A stretch of 64,000 nt of DNA from an uncultured Eubacteriales bacterium (GCA_902492065.1 CABUKE010000002.1:176704-240703), one strand, 5' to 3'; counted from the first letter of the stretch, positions 18,551-26,576 are shown. Made by a program: numbers and translations. The notes: generated by a model from the sequence alone, not told the origin.

Positions 18551-20347
18551 TTATTTCGAAATTGCTTTGAACGGACATTTTGCTTCACAAGCGCCGCACT
18601 TGATACACTTATCTGTATCAATCTTATACGGCAGTTTCCGCTCGCCGCTGATTGCGTCTACAGGACACTGCTTCGCGCAGATACCGCAGCCTCTGCACTT
18701 AACAGGGTCGATGCTGTAGCTTACAAGGCCCTTACATACGCCGGCCGGACATTTCTTGTCAACCACGTGGGCAATGTATTCATCCCTAAAGTAGCGCAGG
18801 GTACTCAAAATCGGGTTTGGCGCCGTCTGTCCAAGGCCGCACAGCGCGGACTGCTTCACCATGTTGCACAGCCGCTCAAGACGGTCAATGTCCTCAAGCG
18901 TACCCGTACCGTTTGTAATCTTCTCCAAAATCTCAAGCATACGCTTTGTACCAATCCGGCACGGCGCGCACTTGCCACAAGATTCGTCCACTGTAAACTC
19001 GAGGAAGAACTTCGCGATATCGACCATACAGGTGTCCTCGTCCATGACAATCAAACCGCCGGACCCCATCATCGAGCCGATGCTGATCAGCGAGTCGTAG
19101 TCAATCGGCGTGTCGATGAGTGACGCCGGGATACATCCGCCGGACGGGCCGCCCGTCTGCGCTGCCTTAAACTTCTTGCCATTCGGGATACCGCCGCCGA
19201 TTTCTTCTACGATTTCGCGCAGCGTCGTACCCATCGGAACCTCCACAAGGCCGGTGTTGTTAATCTTGCCGCCCAAGGCGAACACCTTTGTGCCTTTGCT
19301 CTTTTCCGTACCGATTGTATTAAACCATTCCGCGCCTTTGTTGATAATAACCGGAATGTTTGCATACGTTTCTACGTTGTTGAGGACGGTCGGCTTGCCA
19401 AACAAGCCCTTTACCGCAGGGAACGGCGGACGGCACCGCGGCTCGCCGCGCTTGCCCTCGATGGAAGTCATCAAGGCCGTCTCCTCACCGCATACGAACG
19501 CGCCCGCGCCAAGGCGGATATCAAGGTCAAAGCAGAAGTCCGTACCAAAAATGTTTTTGCCGAGCAGGCCGTATTCACGCGCCTGGTTGATTGCAATCTG
19601 CAAACGCTGTACGGCAATCGGGTACTCTGCACGGATGTAAATATAACCCTGTGTTGCGCCGATTGCGTAGCCTGCAATCGCCATTGCTTCGATGACTGAG
19701 TGCGGGTCGCCCTCCAGAACCGAACGGTCCATGAAAGCGCCCGGGTCGCCCTCGTCCGCGTTGCAGCAAACGTACTTCTGGTCTGCAACCGACTTCGACG
19801 CGAACTCCCACTTTACACCGGTCGGAAAGCCTGCGCCGCCGCGTCCGCGAAGGCCGGACGCTTTCATTTCGGCAATCAGCTCCTCCGGCGTCATCTCAGT
19901 CAGCACTTTGCCCAGTGCCTTATAGCCGTCAAATGCAATATATTCCTCAATCTTTTCCGGATTGATTACACCGCAGTTCCGCAGCGCGATACGCATCTGC
20001 TTTTTATAGAAGTCAACTTCATTAAGTGACTTGATTTTGCCTTCTTCTTCATGTACTGTTTCCGAATAGAGCAAACGCTTTACAATTCTGCCCTTTACCA
20101 GGTGCTCGGACACGATTTCTTTAATGTCCTCGGGCTTTACCATACTGTAAAATGCGCCCTCCGGATATACGACCATAATCGGTCCCAGCGCGCAGAGACC
20201 AAAGCAGCCGGTCTTTACGACCATAACTTCCTTATCAATCCCCTGCTCTTTGAGCTGTTTTTCCAGCTCGTCAATAATCTTCTGCGAGCCTGACGACGTA
20301 CATCCCGTACCGCCGCAGACTAACACATGGCTCCTGTATAACTCCAT
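18551..20347 (-). CDS. hydB: Hydrogenase subunit HydB (NuoF-like, NADH/FMN)
   Basis: 598 residues, the NADH-reacting subunit of the multimeric hydrogenase. An N-terminal thioredoxin-like [2Fe-2S] domain has Cys11, Cys16, Cys48 and Cys52. The NuoF core has the glycine-rich FMN/NADH loop GLRGRGGAGFPTG (near residue 168), the GAFVCGEETAL motif and the [4Fe-4S] site ESCGKCAPCRIGTKR (near 460). A C-terminal bacterial 2x[4Fe-4S] ferredoxin domain has CRGCGICAKQCP and CIKCGACEAKCP. This domain order is the classical HydB of electron-bifurcating hydrogenases. The start ATG follows GAGGAGG at 11 bases. It lies between the small [2Fe-2S] gene and hydA. Confidence 0.95.
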   Translation of the reverse strand: MELYRSHVLVCGGTGCTSSGSQKIIDELEKQLKEQGIDKEVMVVKTGCFGLCALGPIMVVYPEGAFYSMVKPEDIKEIVSEHLVKGRIVKRLLYSETVHEEEGKIKSLNEVDFYKKQMRIALRNCGVINPEKIEEYIAFDGYKALGKVLTEMTPEELIAEMKASGLRGRGGAGFPTGVKWEFASKSVADQKYVCCNADEGDPGAFMDRSVLEGDPHSVIEAMAIAGYAIGATQGYIYIRAEYPIAVQRLQIAINQAREYGLLGKNIFGTDFCFDLDIRLGAGAFVCGEETALMTSIEGKRGEPRCRPPFPAVKGLFGKPTVLNNVETYANIPVIINKGAEWFNTIGTEKSKGTKVFALGGKINNTGLVEVPMGTTLREIVEEIGGGIPNGKKFKAAQTGGPSGGCIPASLIDTPIDYDSLISIGSMMGSGGLIVMDEDTCMVDIAKFFLEFTVDESCGKCAPCRIGTKRMLEILEKITNGTGTLEDIDRLERLCNMVKQSALCGLGQTAPNPILSTLRYFRDEYIAHVVDKKCPAGVCKGLVSYSIDPVKCRGCGICAKQCPVDAISGERKLPYKIDTDKCIKCGACEAKCPFKAISK

Positions 20348-20395
20348 TTCTATGAGTCCTCCTCTGTTCTATTTAAAACTGATTCTTTCCAAAAC

Positions 20396-20767
20396 TTATT
20401 TGTCAACCTCGCCAATCGTGTACTCTACGCACGGCTTACCGTTTACGATATGGTCAGCTACAACCTTGCGTGCCTTTTCTGGATCCATTTTCGCATATGT
20501 GACCTTTTCTTTGCCCGGCATATAGACCTCAACAATCGGCTCAAGCCGGCACATGCCAATGCAGCCAGTCTGCTCCACTTTTACGTCAAGCAGCTTTCTC
20601 TTTGTCACTTCCTCTACAAAAGCATTCAAAACCGGGCGTGCACCCGCCGCAATCCCGCACGTTGCCATACCGACAACAACACGGATACCGTCCTGCCGAT
20701 CGTGGCGCATATTAATCTGATTCAGGGCGCTTTCCCTGATTTTACTCAATTCTTCTAACGATTTCAC
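20396..20767 (-). CDS. Thioredoxin-like [2Fe-2S] ferredoxin subunit of the hydrogenase operon
   Basis: 123 residues with a thioredoxin-like [2Fe-2S] fold: Cys in MATCGIAAG (near residue 37) and in TGCIGMC (near 68-72), with the family's EPIVEVYMPG strand. It resembles the N-terminal domain of HydB and the C-terminal domain of NuoE, so it is probably an extra electron carrier of the hydrogenase. The start is a GTG with GGAGGTG 7 bases upstream, and its GTGA overlaps the stop of the ATP-binding gene by 4 bases, indicating translational coupling. A fourth cysteine in the usual first pair is not obvious. Confidence 0.85.
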   Translation of the reverse strand: MKSLEELSKIRESALNQINMRHDRQDGIRVVVGMATCGIAAGARPVLNAFVEEVTKRKLLDVKVEQTGCIGMCRLEPIVEVYMPGKEKVTYAKMDPEKARKVVADHIVNGKPCVEYTIGEVDK

Positions 20768-21318
20768 GATGAAACACCTCCATGTAAATTTGAAATTCCT
20801 TCCTGTAAAAACTCCTTCAGCCAGAGGCTGACCTGCATATCCGAGAGCGAAACTCCGCTTAATATTGCCTTCATCTCCCGGGTGTCTGCGACAAACTGCT
20901 CCCCTTCTATCTGATGCGTATAGACAAAGTCAAGCTCCGGGTTACAGGTAATCAGCGTATGTATCACACCAGCAATATCGCCAAGCGGCTGCCGGTCAAT
21001 GTGCGAATAGCCGAACCGCGCAAAAACGGTCGTTCCAACGCCGACTTTGCTCTCGATCCGAAAGTCGCCCCCCGTGGAAAGCGCAGCCTCGCGGTAGAGC
21101 GGAATCCCAAGTCCCACCTTCCGCGTTGTCCGCGTCGTATAAAAGGGATCAAGAACTTTTTTGACCTTTTCCTCGTCCATTCCCCTGCCGTTATCCCGAA
21201 TTACGATGTCCAGCGTATCCGCGCAGGGGCGTTCCGTAACTGTAATCTCAATCAAGGTCGCCTCCGCAGCAATCGAGTTCTGCGCAATGTCCAGTACGTG
21301 CAGTGCTAACTCCTGCAT
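20764..21318 (-). CDS. Stand-alone HATPase-domain protein in the hydrogenase operon
   Basis: 184 residues with a GHKL/HATPase_c fold: N-box LDIAQNSIAAEAT (near residues 9-21), G1 box DNGRGMDEEKV (near 43), the loop FYTTRTTRKVGLGIPLYREA (near 58) and G2 VGVGTTVFARFGY (near 91). It has no phospho-accepting histidine domain and no sensor or membrane segment, so it is not a normal sensor kinase. Such genes sit between the NuoE-like and ferredoxin genes in clostridial hydrogenase operons; their role is not established. The C-terminal 80 residues are of unknown type. It begins 4 bases after the hydC stop and overlaps the next gene. Confidence 0.8.
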   Translation of the reverse strand: MQELALHVLDIAQNSIAAEATLIEITVTERPCADTLDIVIRDNGRGMDEEKVKKVLDPFYTTRTTRKVGLGIPLYREAALSTGGDFRIESKVGVGTTVFARFGYSHIDRQPLGDIAGVIHTLITCNPELDFVYTHQIEGEQFVADTREMKAILSGVSLSDMQVSLWLKEFLQEGISNLHGGVSS

Positions 21319-21322
21319 GGCA

Positions 21323-21811
21323 TCAATATTTACTCAAAATGCCTTCCACGTCGTCCACCGTCAGTCTGCCGTAAACATCGTCGTTGACAGTCAGAACCGG
21401 CGCAAGGCCGCACGCGCCGATGCAGCGGGTCGCATCAAGCGAATACTTTCCGTCCGAGCTGCACTCGCCTACCTCGATCCCCAGCCGCTCCTTGATTTTG
21501 TCCAAAATATCTCCAGAGCCTTTTACATAACAAGCCGTTCCAAGACAGACCGCAATCTTATACTCGCCCTTCGGATAGAGGGAGAACTGCGCATAAAATG
21601 TTACCACGCCGTAAATCTCCGCCATTGTGTAGGATGTGTTTTCAGCGATAATCTGCTGAACCTCGAGCGGAAGATACCCGTAAATCTCCTGTGCCTCCTG
21701 AAGAATCGGCATCAGGGAGCCTTCCTGCCCCTTATGGTTTTCAATTACCTGCAGCAGCTGTTCCTCCTGCTGTTTCGTGCCTTTAAAAGCACTGACTTTT
21801 TTCTCACTCAT
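21323..21811 (-). CDS. hydC: Hydrogenase subunit HydC (NuoE-like [2Fe-2S])
   Basis: 162 residues from the ATG at 21811, with AGGAGG 8 bases upstream; the frame extends to 21877 without a site. NuoE-like subunit passing electrons between HydB and HydA. The N-terminal helical part (QEAQEIYGYLPLEVQQIIAE) is followed by a thioredoxin-like domain with the four [2Fe-2S] cysteines: CLGTAC (near residues 86-91) and CIGAC (near 127-131). It is the first gene of the five-gene hydrogenase operon, immediately behind an extended -10 promoter and a Rex-type operator. Confidence 0.93.
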   Translation of the reverse strand: MSEKKVSAFKGTKQQEEQLLQVIENHKGQEGSLMPILQEAQEIYGYLPLEVQQIIAENTSYTMAEIYGVVTFYAQFSLYPKGEYKIAVCLGTACYVKGSGDILDKIKERLGIEVGECSSDGKYSLDATRCIGACGLAPVLTVNDDVYGRLTVDDVEGILSKY

Positions 21812-21891
21812 GTTAGGTCCTCCTAAGTTTTTATATATTGACCAAATCTGCCAAAGGCTTGCGGTCTTATATAACATTCACCCCCGCGCAT

Positions 21892-21909
21892 TTGTTACAA
21901 GATTAACAA
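21892..21909. promoter_or_regulatory. Rex (redox-sensing repressor) operator
   Basis: The minus strand reads TTGTTAATCTTGTAACAA. The Rex consensus is TTGTTAANNNNTTAACAA, so 13 of 14 defined positions match. It lies about 20-37 bases downstream of the predicted start of transcription and 80 bases before hydC, a good place to block elongation or initiation. Rex releases DNA when NADH/NAD+ is high, which would turn on hydrogenase. Confidence 0.82.
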
Positions 21910-21935
21910 TCAAAGTCACAAACGCACTATTAAAA

Positions 21936-21941
21936 ATTATA
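21936..21941 (-). promoter_or_regulatory. Extended -10 promoter of the hydrogenase operon
   Basis: TGTTATAAT on the minus strand is an extended -10 element (TG-N-TATAAT). The -35 region is poor. It is the only good promoter between the upstream operon's terminator and hydC. Confidence 0.6.
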
Positions 21942-21992
21942 ACATTTATATGACTGAAAATCTACATTTTTCGAAAAATTTTTTAAAAAATT

Positions 21993-22023
21993 AATACGGC
22001 TCTATTACGATACAAGCCGTATT
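21993..22023 (-). terminator. Terminator after the PHP gene
   Basis: AATACGGCT (21993-22001) pairs with AGCCGTATT (22015-22023), and on the minus strand TTAATTTTTTAAAAAATTTTT follows. It separates the sensory-hydrogenase operon from the catalytic one. Confidence 0.75.
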
Positions 22024-22035
22024 ATTTCTTTTATG

Positions 22036-22755
22036 TTATTCTATTCCAATACGCAGGGCATTTATGACTGTTTTTGCACTGCATTCTCCTGCTAATTCCA
22101 GCGCGTGAACCCGCTCCGAAATATCTGCCAAATAGTGTGCGTCGGAAGAATGCAGCACGCGCATACCGTGGAGATCGCCATGCACGGCTGCAAGCGTTTC
22201 AAAATCCCCACGTTTTGAAAGCTCTACCGCATCCAGCTCCAAATCGTCCGGTAACATACCCAAATTTGAAAGAATACTATAGGCACTTTTATCAATATGT
22301 GCGGCAATACATACGCCGCCCAGCTCGTGCGTTCGTTTTACGATATCATAGACCGACAGGTTTGTTGCTACAACGAGCAATTGCTCTACGCTTCCGCGCG
22401 GCTCGTCAAATTCATCAAGCACTACCTGTTCGCCATAAATTTCGACATTGTTTTGAATATGGAATAGATTCGCCTGCACCTCGTGTTCCATCTCTCGGCA
22501 TTGTTTTAGCTCTGCAAACAGGCATACCATATGTACTTCTTCACAGCTTTCGACCTCCATGCCGGGCAGCGCCACAAGCTTCCCCTCCGCCGCGCGTAGT
22601 ACCGCTTCGGCGTTAGCCGCACAATTATGGTCAGTAATTGCAATTGCGTCAAGCCCCTTTAAAACCGCCATATTGACAATATTATTTGGCGTCATATCCA
22701 TATCGCCGCACGGCGACAGGCAAGAATGAATATGAAAATCATAAAAGCATTGCAC
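22036..22755 (-). CDS. PHP-domain phosphoesterase
   Basis: 239 residues with a polymerase/histidinol-phosphatase (PHP) fold. Metal ligands: DFHIHSCLSPCGD (residues 6-18), DAIAITDHNC (near 36-45), the glutamate in LPGMEVES (near 66), AAHIDKS (near 151) and HSSDAHYL (near 203-210). Proteins of this kind hydrolyse phosphate esters or nucleotides; the substrate here is unknown. It is the last gene of the operon with the sensory hydrogenase homologue, 25 bases after the DRTGG-like gene, so it may remove a signal or a phosphate in that pathway. That role is inference. Confidence 0.85.
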   Translation of the reverse strand: MQCFYDFHIHSCLSPCGDMDMTPNNIVNMAVLKGLDAIAITDHNCAANAEAVLRAAEGKLVALPGMEVESCEEVHMVCLFAELKQCREMEHEVQANLFHIQNNVEIYGEQVVLDEFDEPRGSVEQLLVVATNLSVYDIVKRTHELGGVCIAAHIDKSAYSILSNLGMLPDDLELDAVELSKRGDFETLAAVHGDLHGMRVLHSSDAHYLADISERVHALELAGECSAKTVINALRIGIE

Positions 22756-22780
22756 TGCTGCTCCGCCTTTCTGCTCAGTT

Positions 22781-23113
22781 TTATTTCAGTCCGCCGGCGA
22801 GCGCAGCTGCAATTTCATAGGCAGTCTGCCGGGCAGACAACAATATGACGCCCTCGGTTTCCGCTTTTTGCAGCGTTAGTTCCTCCGGCTCAATATTTTC
22901 AGGCAGGATAACACATCCTACTTCTGTCAGAGACGCAACGGCCACAACATTGAGATTCGTCTGCACTGTAATCCAGATATTGTCCTTCTCCGCATGACTC
23001 ATCACATAGCTGAGCAAATCGCAGATATAACACCCGTGCAGCTCCCGTTCCAGGTCGGCTCCCTGTGTTAAAAGCTTTGCGCCAAGCAAAGCGATCAACT
23101 GTTTAAGCTTCAT
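22781..23113 (-). CDS. DRTGG-like small protein (sensory hydrogenase operon)
   Basis: 110 residues. The ending EPEELTLQKAETEGVILLSA followed by RQTAYEIAAALAGGL matches the DRTGG-type ligand-binding fold seen in HPr kinase N-termini and CBS-like regulators, and is similar in layout to the protein at 24910-25260. It begins with a short helix MKLKQLIALLGAK. No catalytic residues are seen. The ATG follows GGGGGGTGG. The gene is 12 bases downstream of the hydrogenase homologue. It probably binds a small ligand or a partner; no function is assigned. Confidence 0.72.
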   Translation of the reverse strand: MKLKQLIALLGAKLLTQGADLERELHGCYICDLLSYVMSHAEKDNIWITVQTNLNVVAVASLTEVGCVILPENIEPEELTLQKAETEGVILLSARQTAYEIAAALAGGLK

Positions 23114-23125
23114 TCGCCCACCCCC

Positions 23126-24448
23126 CTACTCTTCCTTTTTCTCAAAGGTACTGATATTTTCCTGAATATCTACCATTTCTTTTGCAAGATTAAACACGCG
23201 CTCACGCAGTTTGCGGATACAATCCATCTCTTTGCCAAAGCCCCGTACAACGTCCTCCGCCAGCGCGCGGCACGATGGCGCACCACAGCTTCCACAGTCA
23301 ATTTTCGGCAGAGAATCGTAGATGGTTTCCAGCCGGTCCATTTTCTTCATGGCCTCGATAATATCATTGTCCAGCTTCATGACCGGCAGATATTCAATCG
23401 GTTTGCTGAAGCTGACGTCGTCAATTCCAATGCATGGAAATTCCTTTTCCATTTCGTAACTTGTAAGCCGTTTGGTCAGAAGTTTAATCTTTGTTTCCGC
23501 CACAAACCCGTTTTCCACCGCGAGCGGGCCGCCGACACAGCCGCCGACGCAGGCGCCAGCCTCAACGAACTTTATGTTTGGAAGCTGTTCGTCCTCCAGT
23601 GCCTCCAAAACCTTGATTACATTATCGATTCCATCCACGGCGATATACTCATCTTTCCCAAGCGCAAACGCCTCCCCGCCGCTGTTGGCCCATCCCACGC
23701 CCTTTAAGCCGGAACGGACAAGGTTTTCTGTCGTTTTCAGCTTGTTCATTGCCGGAACGAGTTTCATGTAAATATCTGACATGGAGATTGCCCCGTCTAC
23801 ATAGGAGCGTTCCTGTCCAATCGGGTCTTTTGTCACCGTGACCTTGGCTGCGCAGGGCGTAATAAAAAATGCACCGATTTTATGGAGCGGAAGGCCCGTC
23901 TTTTCCTGCGCTTCTTTCTTTGCAAGCTTTGCCGCGACATCCATCGGCGACAAAAGCGGCAGTAAATTTTTAATCAAGCTTGGGAAGCGCACCCGTATCA
24001 GCCGCACGACGGCTGGGCAAGCCGATGAAATAATGGGATAGGCAAGCTTTTTCTGATAAATCAAATCTTTTGTGGCAATCGTGACAATCTCCGCCGCGCG
24101 CGCCACTTCATAAACTGCGTCAAACCCAATTTGCCTGAGACCGTTAAGCACAATGTTAATATCGTCAAGCTGATTAAACTGTCCGTACAGACTCGGCGCA
24201 GGCAGCGCAATTTTATATTGGTAATCAAATATTTTATCAAATGGGTCGGTCACCGCTTTTTTCGCATGATATGGACAGACGCGGATACACTCCCCGCAGT
24301 CGATACACCGTTCTTTAATAATCCGCGCCTTTCCATTACGGACGCGAATCGCCTCTGTAGGGCAGCGCTTAATGCAGTTGATACAGCCCATACACTTTTC
24401 TTTATCCAGCGTTACAGAATGAAAATACGTTCGTTCCAAGCTATTCAC
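23126..24448 (-). CDS. Sensory-type [FeFe] hydrogenase homologue (group C/D-like)
   Basis: 440 residues. N-terminal 2x[4Fe-4S] domain: Cys19, 22, 25, 29 and Cys48, 51, 54, 58. Then an H-cluster domain with degenerate motifs: L1 SSACPAVV (Cys144; normal TSCCP), L2 TPCAAK (Cys199) and L3 GACVGGCVGG (Cys300, Cys304). All four H-cluster cysteines are kept while the surrounding loops differ, as in putative sensory hydrogenases. A C-terminal cluster site has Cys385, 388, 393 and 410. There is no PAS domain, unlike classical HydS. The frame starts at a GTG; a TTG at 24439 fits the AAAGGCGG site better. Its operon partners are DRTGG, ATPase and PHP proteins, suggesting H2 or redox sensing. Confidence 0.85.
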   Translation of the reverse strand: MNSLERTYFHSVTLDKEKCMGCINCIKRCPTEAIRVRNGKARIIKERCIDCGECIRVCPYHAKKAVTDPFDKIFDYQYKIALPAPSLYGQFNQLDDINIVLNGLRQIGFDAVYEVARAAEIVTIATKDLIYQKKLAYPIISSACPAVVRLIRVRFPSLIKNLLPLLSPMDVAAKLAKKEAQEKTGLPLHKIGAFFITPCAAKVTVTKDPIGQERSYVDGAISMSDIYMKLVPAMNKLKTTENLVRSGLKGVGWANSGGEAFALGKDEYIAVDGIDNVIKVLEALEDEQLPNIKFVEAGACVGGCVGGPLAVENGFVAETKIKLLTKRLTSYEMEKEFPCIGIDDVSFSKPIEYLPVMKLDNDIIEAMKKMDRLETIYDSLPKIDCGSCGAPSCRALAEDVVRGFGKEMDCIRKLRERVFNLAKEMVDIQENISTFEKKEE

Positions 24449-24473
24449 CGCCTTTGGCCGGAACCGCCGGCCT

Positions 24474-24899
24474 TTATTTGAAATATATCCGCATGGTTAC
24501 AGTTGTGCCAACGCCAACCTTGCTCGCAATATTCATTTCGTCTGTATAGCTTTTCATATTTGGCAGCCCCATCCCCGCGCCGAACCCCATATCGCGCGCC
24601 GCCTGAGAGGCTGTAGAGTAGCCTGCCTGCATGGCAAGGGCAATGTCCTTGATTCCCGGGCCGCTGTCACGGAGTACAATCTCTATGTATTCGTTTGTCA
24701 CTTCCACGTCCGCCACTCCGCCATTTGCATGAATCACCATATTGATTTCACCCTCATACATGGCAATTGCCGCCCGGCGGATTGCGGCTGGATCAATCCC
24801 AATCTGGCTGAGAACCTTTTTTACATTGCCGGAGGCTGTTCCCGCCTCGACAAAGTCACCCCCGGCAACATCATAGTGCAGTTTAATCGCATTTTCCAT
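24474..24899 (-). CDS. RsbW/RsbT-like ATP-binding protein (GHKL)
   Basis: 141 residues from the ATG at 24899, which has AGGAGGTG 4 bases upstream. A small stand-alone GHKL ATPase of the anti-sigma-factor serine-kinase kind: N-box RRAAIAMYEGEINMVIHANG (near residues 40-59), G1 RDSGPGIKDIALAMQAGYST (near 78-97) and the MGFGAGMGLPNMK lid (near 103-115). In Bacillus such proteins phosphorylate STAS-domain antagonists, but no STAS partner is encoded here. It overlaps nothing and sits between a DRTGG gene and the sensory hydrogenase homologue, which suggests it is the output kinase of that unit (inference). Confidence 0.85.
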   Translation of the reverse strand: MENAIKLHYDVAGGDFVEAGTASGNVKKVLSQIGIDPAAIRRAAIAMYEGEINMVIHANGGVADVEVTNEYIEIVLRDSGPGIKDIALAMQAGYSTASQAARDMGFGAGMGLPNMKSYTDEMNIASKVGVGTTVTMRIYFK

Positions 24900-24909
24900 G
24901 CCGCACCTC

Positions 24910-25260
24910 CTACACACGGTTGTCCGGAACTAGTCCATTTGAATACAACAAGCCGCACGCCACATACATGGCGCGCTGCGTAGTCAATAGTACAATCCCC
25001 TTCTCATCTGCTAACTGAATCATATCGTCGTCCGGTTCCTTTCCACGAACAAAAACAATTACACGAATATCCATCATTTCCGCCGTCCGGACAACCTGTG
25101 GATTAACAAGCCCTGTTAGCAAAATCCCCTGCTCTTTGACAAAAGCCAGAACATCACTCATTAAGTCGCTGCCGCAGGCGCTTTTGATGTCAATGTCCTC
25201 TATGACCTCTTTTGTTTTGATTTCCGCTTCCAAAAGCTGCTTGATTTTCGACAGTTTCAT
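24910..25260 (-). CDS. DRTGG domain protein
   Basis: 116 residues matching a single DRTGG domain: N-terminal MKLSKIKQLLEAE, the segment IKSACGSDLMSDVLAFVKEQGILLTG in the position of the usual GxDLMSDVLA motif, and an ending with ADEKGIVLLTTQRAMYVACG. These domains bind nucleotides or small ligands or mediate contacts, and often accompany CBS or PHP proteins. It is the first gene of the five-gene sensory-hydrogenase operon with GAGGTG before its ATG and a strong promoter at 25325-25353. It ends 10 bases before the next start. Confidence 0.85.
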   Translation of the reverse strand: MKLSKIKQLLEAEIKTKEVIEDIDIKSACGSDLMSDVLAFVKEQGILLTGLVNPQVVRTAEMMDIRVIVFVRGKEPDDDMIQLADEKGIVLLTTQRAMYVACGLLYSNGLVPDNRV

Positions 25261-25324
25261 ACCAACACCTCTGTTTGCGTTCTATTTGGGTGAAAATTTT
25301 CATCTAATTTATTTGGATAGTTTC

Positions 25325-25353
25325 ATTATAACATGCAAAAATAGGATTAGCAA
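25325..25353 (-). promoter_or_regulatory. Sigma-A promoter for the sensory-hydrogenase operon
   Basis: On the minus strand, TTGCTA (25348-25353), 17 bases, then TATAAT (25325-25330) with an extended TG. It lies 65 bases upstream of the first DRTGG gene. Confidence 0.75.
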
Positions 25354-25399
25354 GCGAAATATTTCGTGCAACTTGTCCAAGGTATTGGAAATATTATAC

Positions 25400-25428
25400 T
25401 TGCCAGAACGGGAAAGAAAGGGTATAAT
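25400..25428 (+). promoter_or_regulatory. Sigma-A promoter for the 25.5-26.5 kb membrane protein
   Basis: TTGCCA (25400-25405), 17 bases, TATAAT (25423-25428). It is divergent from and partly back-to-back with the DRTGG operon promoter. Its position places the start of translation after about 25435. Confidence 0.78.
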
Positions 25429-25474
25429 ACTTATTGACACTTTGAAAGGGTGGAGCCTCGCTCCTGTGGGATTT

Positions 25475-26527
25475 ATGGAATCGCTTGTAGAAGATAAAAA
25501 GAAATATATTCTCAGCATTCTGATATTTGGTCTGCTGATAGTTTTGACTTTTTGGCTGATATTTAAGGATCACGACATACTCAGCGTACTGCCTGCGCTT
25601 TTGCAGGCCAATCCTCTGTGGCTTGCTGTCGGAGTCCTCTGCATGTTTGGTTATATATGCTGTGAAGCGGCAAATATCTACTTTCTGACCAATACATTTC
25701 GGGAAAGTGCAAAATTCCGGAGTTGTATTAAATATGCTTTCGTCGGGTTCTATTTCAGTTCCATTACGCCCTCGTCCACCGGCGGTCAGCCGGCACAGGT
25801 CTACTACATGAGTAAGGATAAAATCAAGGTAGGTGCTTCCACACTTGGCTTTTTGATTATGCTTGCCTCCCTGCAATGTGTGACACTGCTGTTCGGCGTG
25901 GTAATGCTGTGTTTGAGGGGGAGCTTCGTCTTTGCGAATATGGGGGGCATCTGGGTACTGTTTCTTTACGGTAGCCTGTTTTACATCTTTATGATACTCG
26001 TTTTGGCATTTGCGATTTTTTCTGAGTCGCTGCTCAAAAAGCTGGCGGTCGGCGCGGTTGCTCTGCTTGTGCGCATTCATCTTATAAAAAACCAGTACGC
26101 TGTGACAAAAAAGGTGCTCGGTGTGATTCAAAACTACACAAGCTGTGCCAGCTATATTAAAAAAACGCCTGTCGTTTTGTTTAAAACAATGGGTATCAGC
26201 ACTTGCCAGATTTTATTCCAATTTTCAGTACCATATTTTGTATATCTGGCATTTGGCCTGAACACGTACAGCTACCTTGATATTCTCGCATTGCAAACAA
26301 TACTTACCATCTGTGTTTCATCCCTGCCGCTGCCCGGTGCAGTCGGCGCTTCGGAAGGCAGTTTTCTAAAAATGTTTTATGTAATTTTTGGAGCCGATTT
26401 GGTCTTGCCTGCTATGCTTGTCAATCGTGGAATCAGTTTTTATCTATTTTTGATTTTAAGTGCAATTATCACCATGTTCGCACATTTTCGTCTCCTACGG
26501 CGTCAGCGGCATACAAGCGTGAAATAA
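25475..26527 (+). CDS. Lysylphosphatidylglycerol synthase-like flippase domain protein (YbhN family)
   Basis: 350 residues from the ATG at 25475, the first start after the promoter; a GTG three codons earlier is the alternative, and a frame open to 25136 lies upstream of the promoter. A polytopic inner membrane protein of the UPF0104/LPG_synthase_TM family with about 8-9 hydrophobic segments. The family motif ITPSSTGGQPAQVYYM is near residue 100 and LPLPGAVGASEGSF near residue 287. There is no aminoacyl-transfer domain, so it is the membrane half only. It probably moves or modifies a lipid; the substrate is unknown. Stand-alone gene. Confidence 0.85.
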   Translation: MESLVEDKKKYILSILIFGLLIVLTFWLIFKDHDILSVLPALLQANPLWLAVGVLCMFGYICCEAANIYFLTNTFRESAKFRSCIKYAFVGFYFSSITPSSTGGQPAQVYYMSKDKIKVGASTLGFLIMLASLQCVTLLFGVVMLCLRGSFVFANMGGIWVLFLYGSLFYIFMILVLAFAIFSESLLKKLAVGAVALLVRIHLIKNQYAVTKKVLGVIQNYTSCASYIKKTPVVLFKTMGISTCQILFQFSVPYFVYLAFGLNTYSYLDILALQTILTICVSSLPLPGAVGASEGSFLKMFYVIFGADLVLPAMLVNRGISFYLFLILSAIITMFAHFRLLRRQRHTSVK

Positions 26528-26536
26528 AAGAAAATG

Positions 26537-26558
26537 CGGCGCAGCAAAAGCTGCGCCG
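26537..26558. terminator. Terminator between the YbhN-like gene and nadE (convergent)
   Basis: CGGCGCAGC and GCTGCGCCG form a 9-bp stem with AAAA loop. The minus side is followed by ATTTTCTTTTATTT, the plus side by TTTCCTATTC, so it mainly serves nadE. Confidence 0.7.
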
Positions 26559-26576
26559 TTTCCTATTCTATAAATA

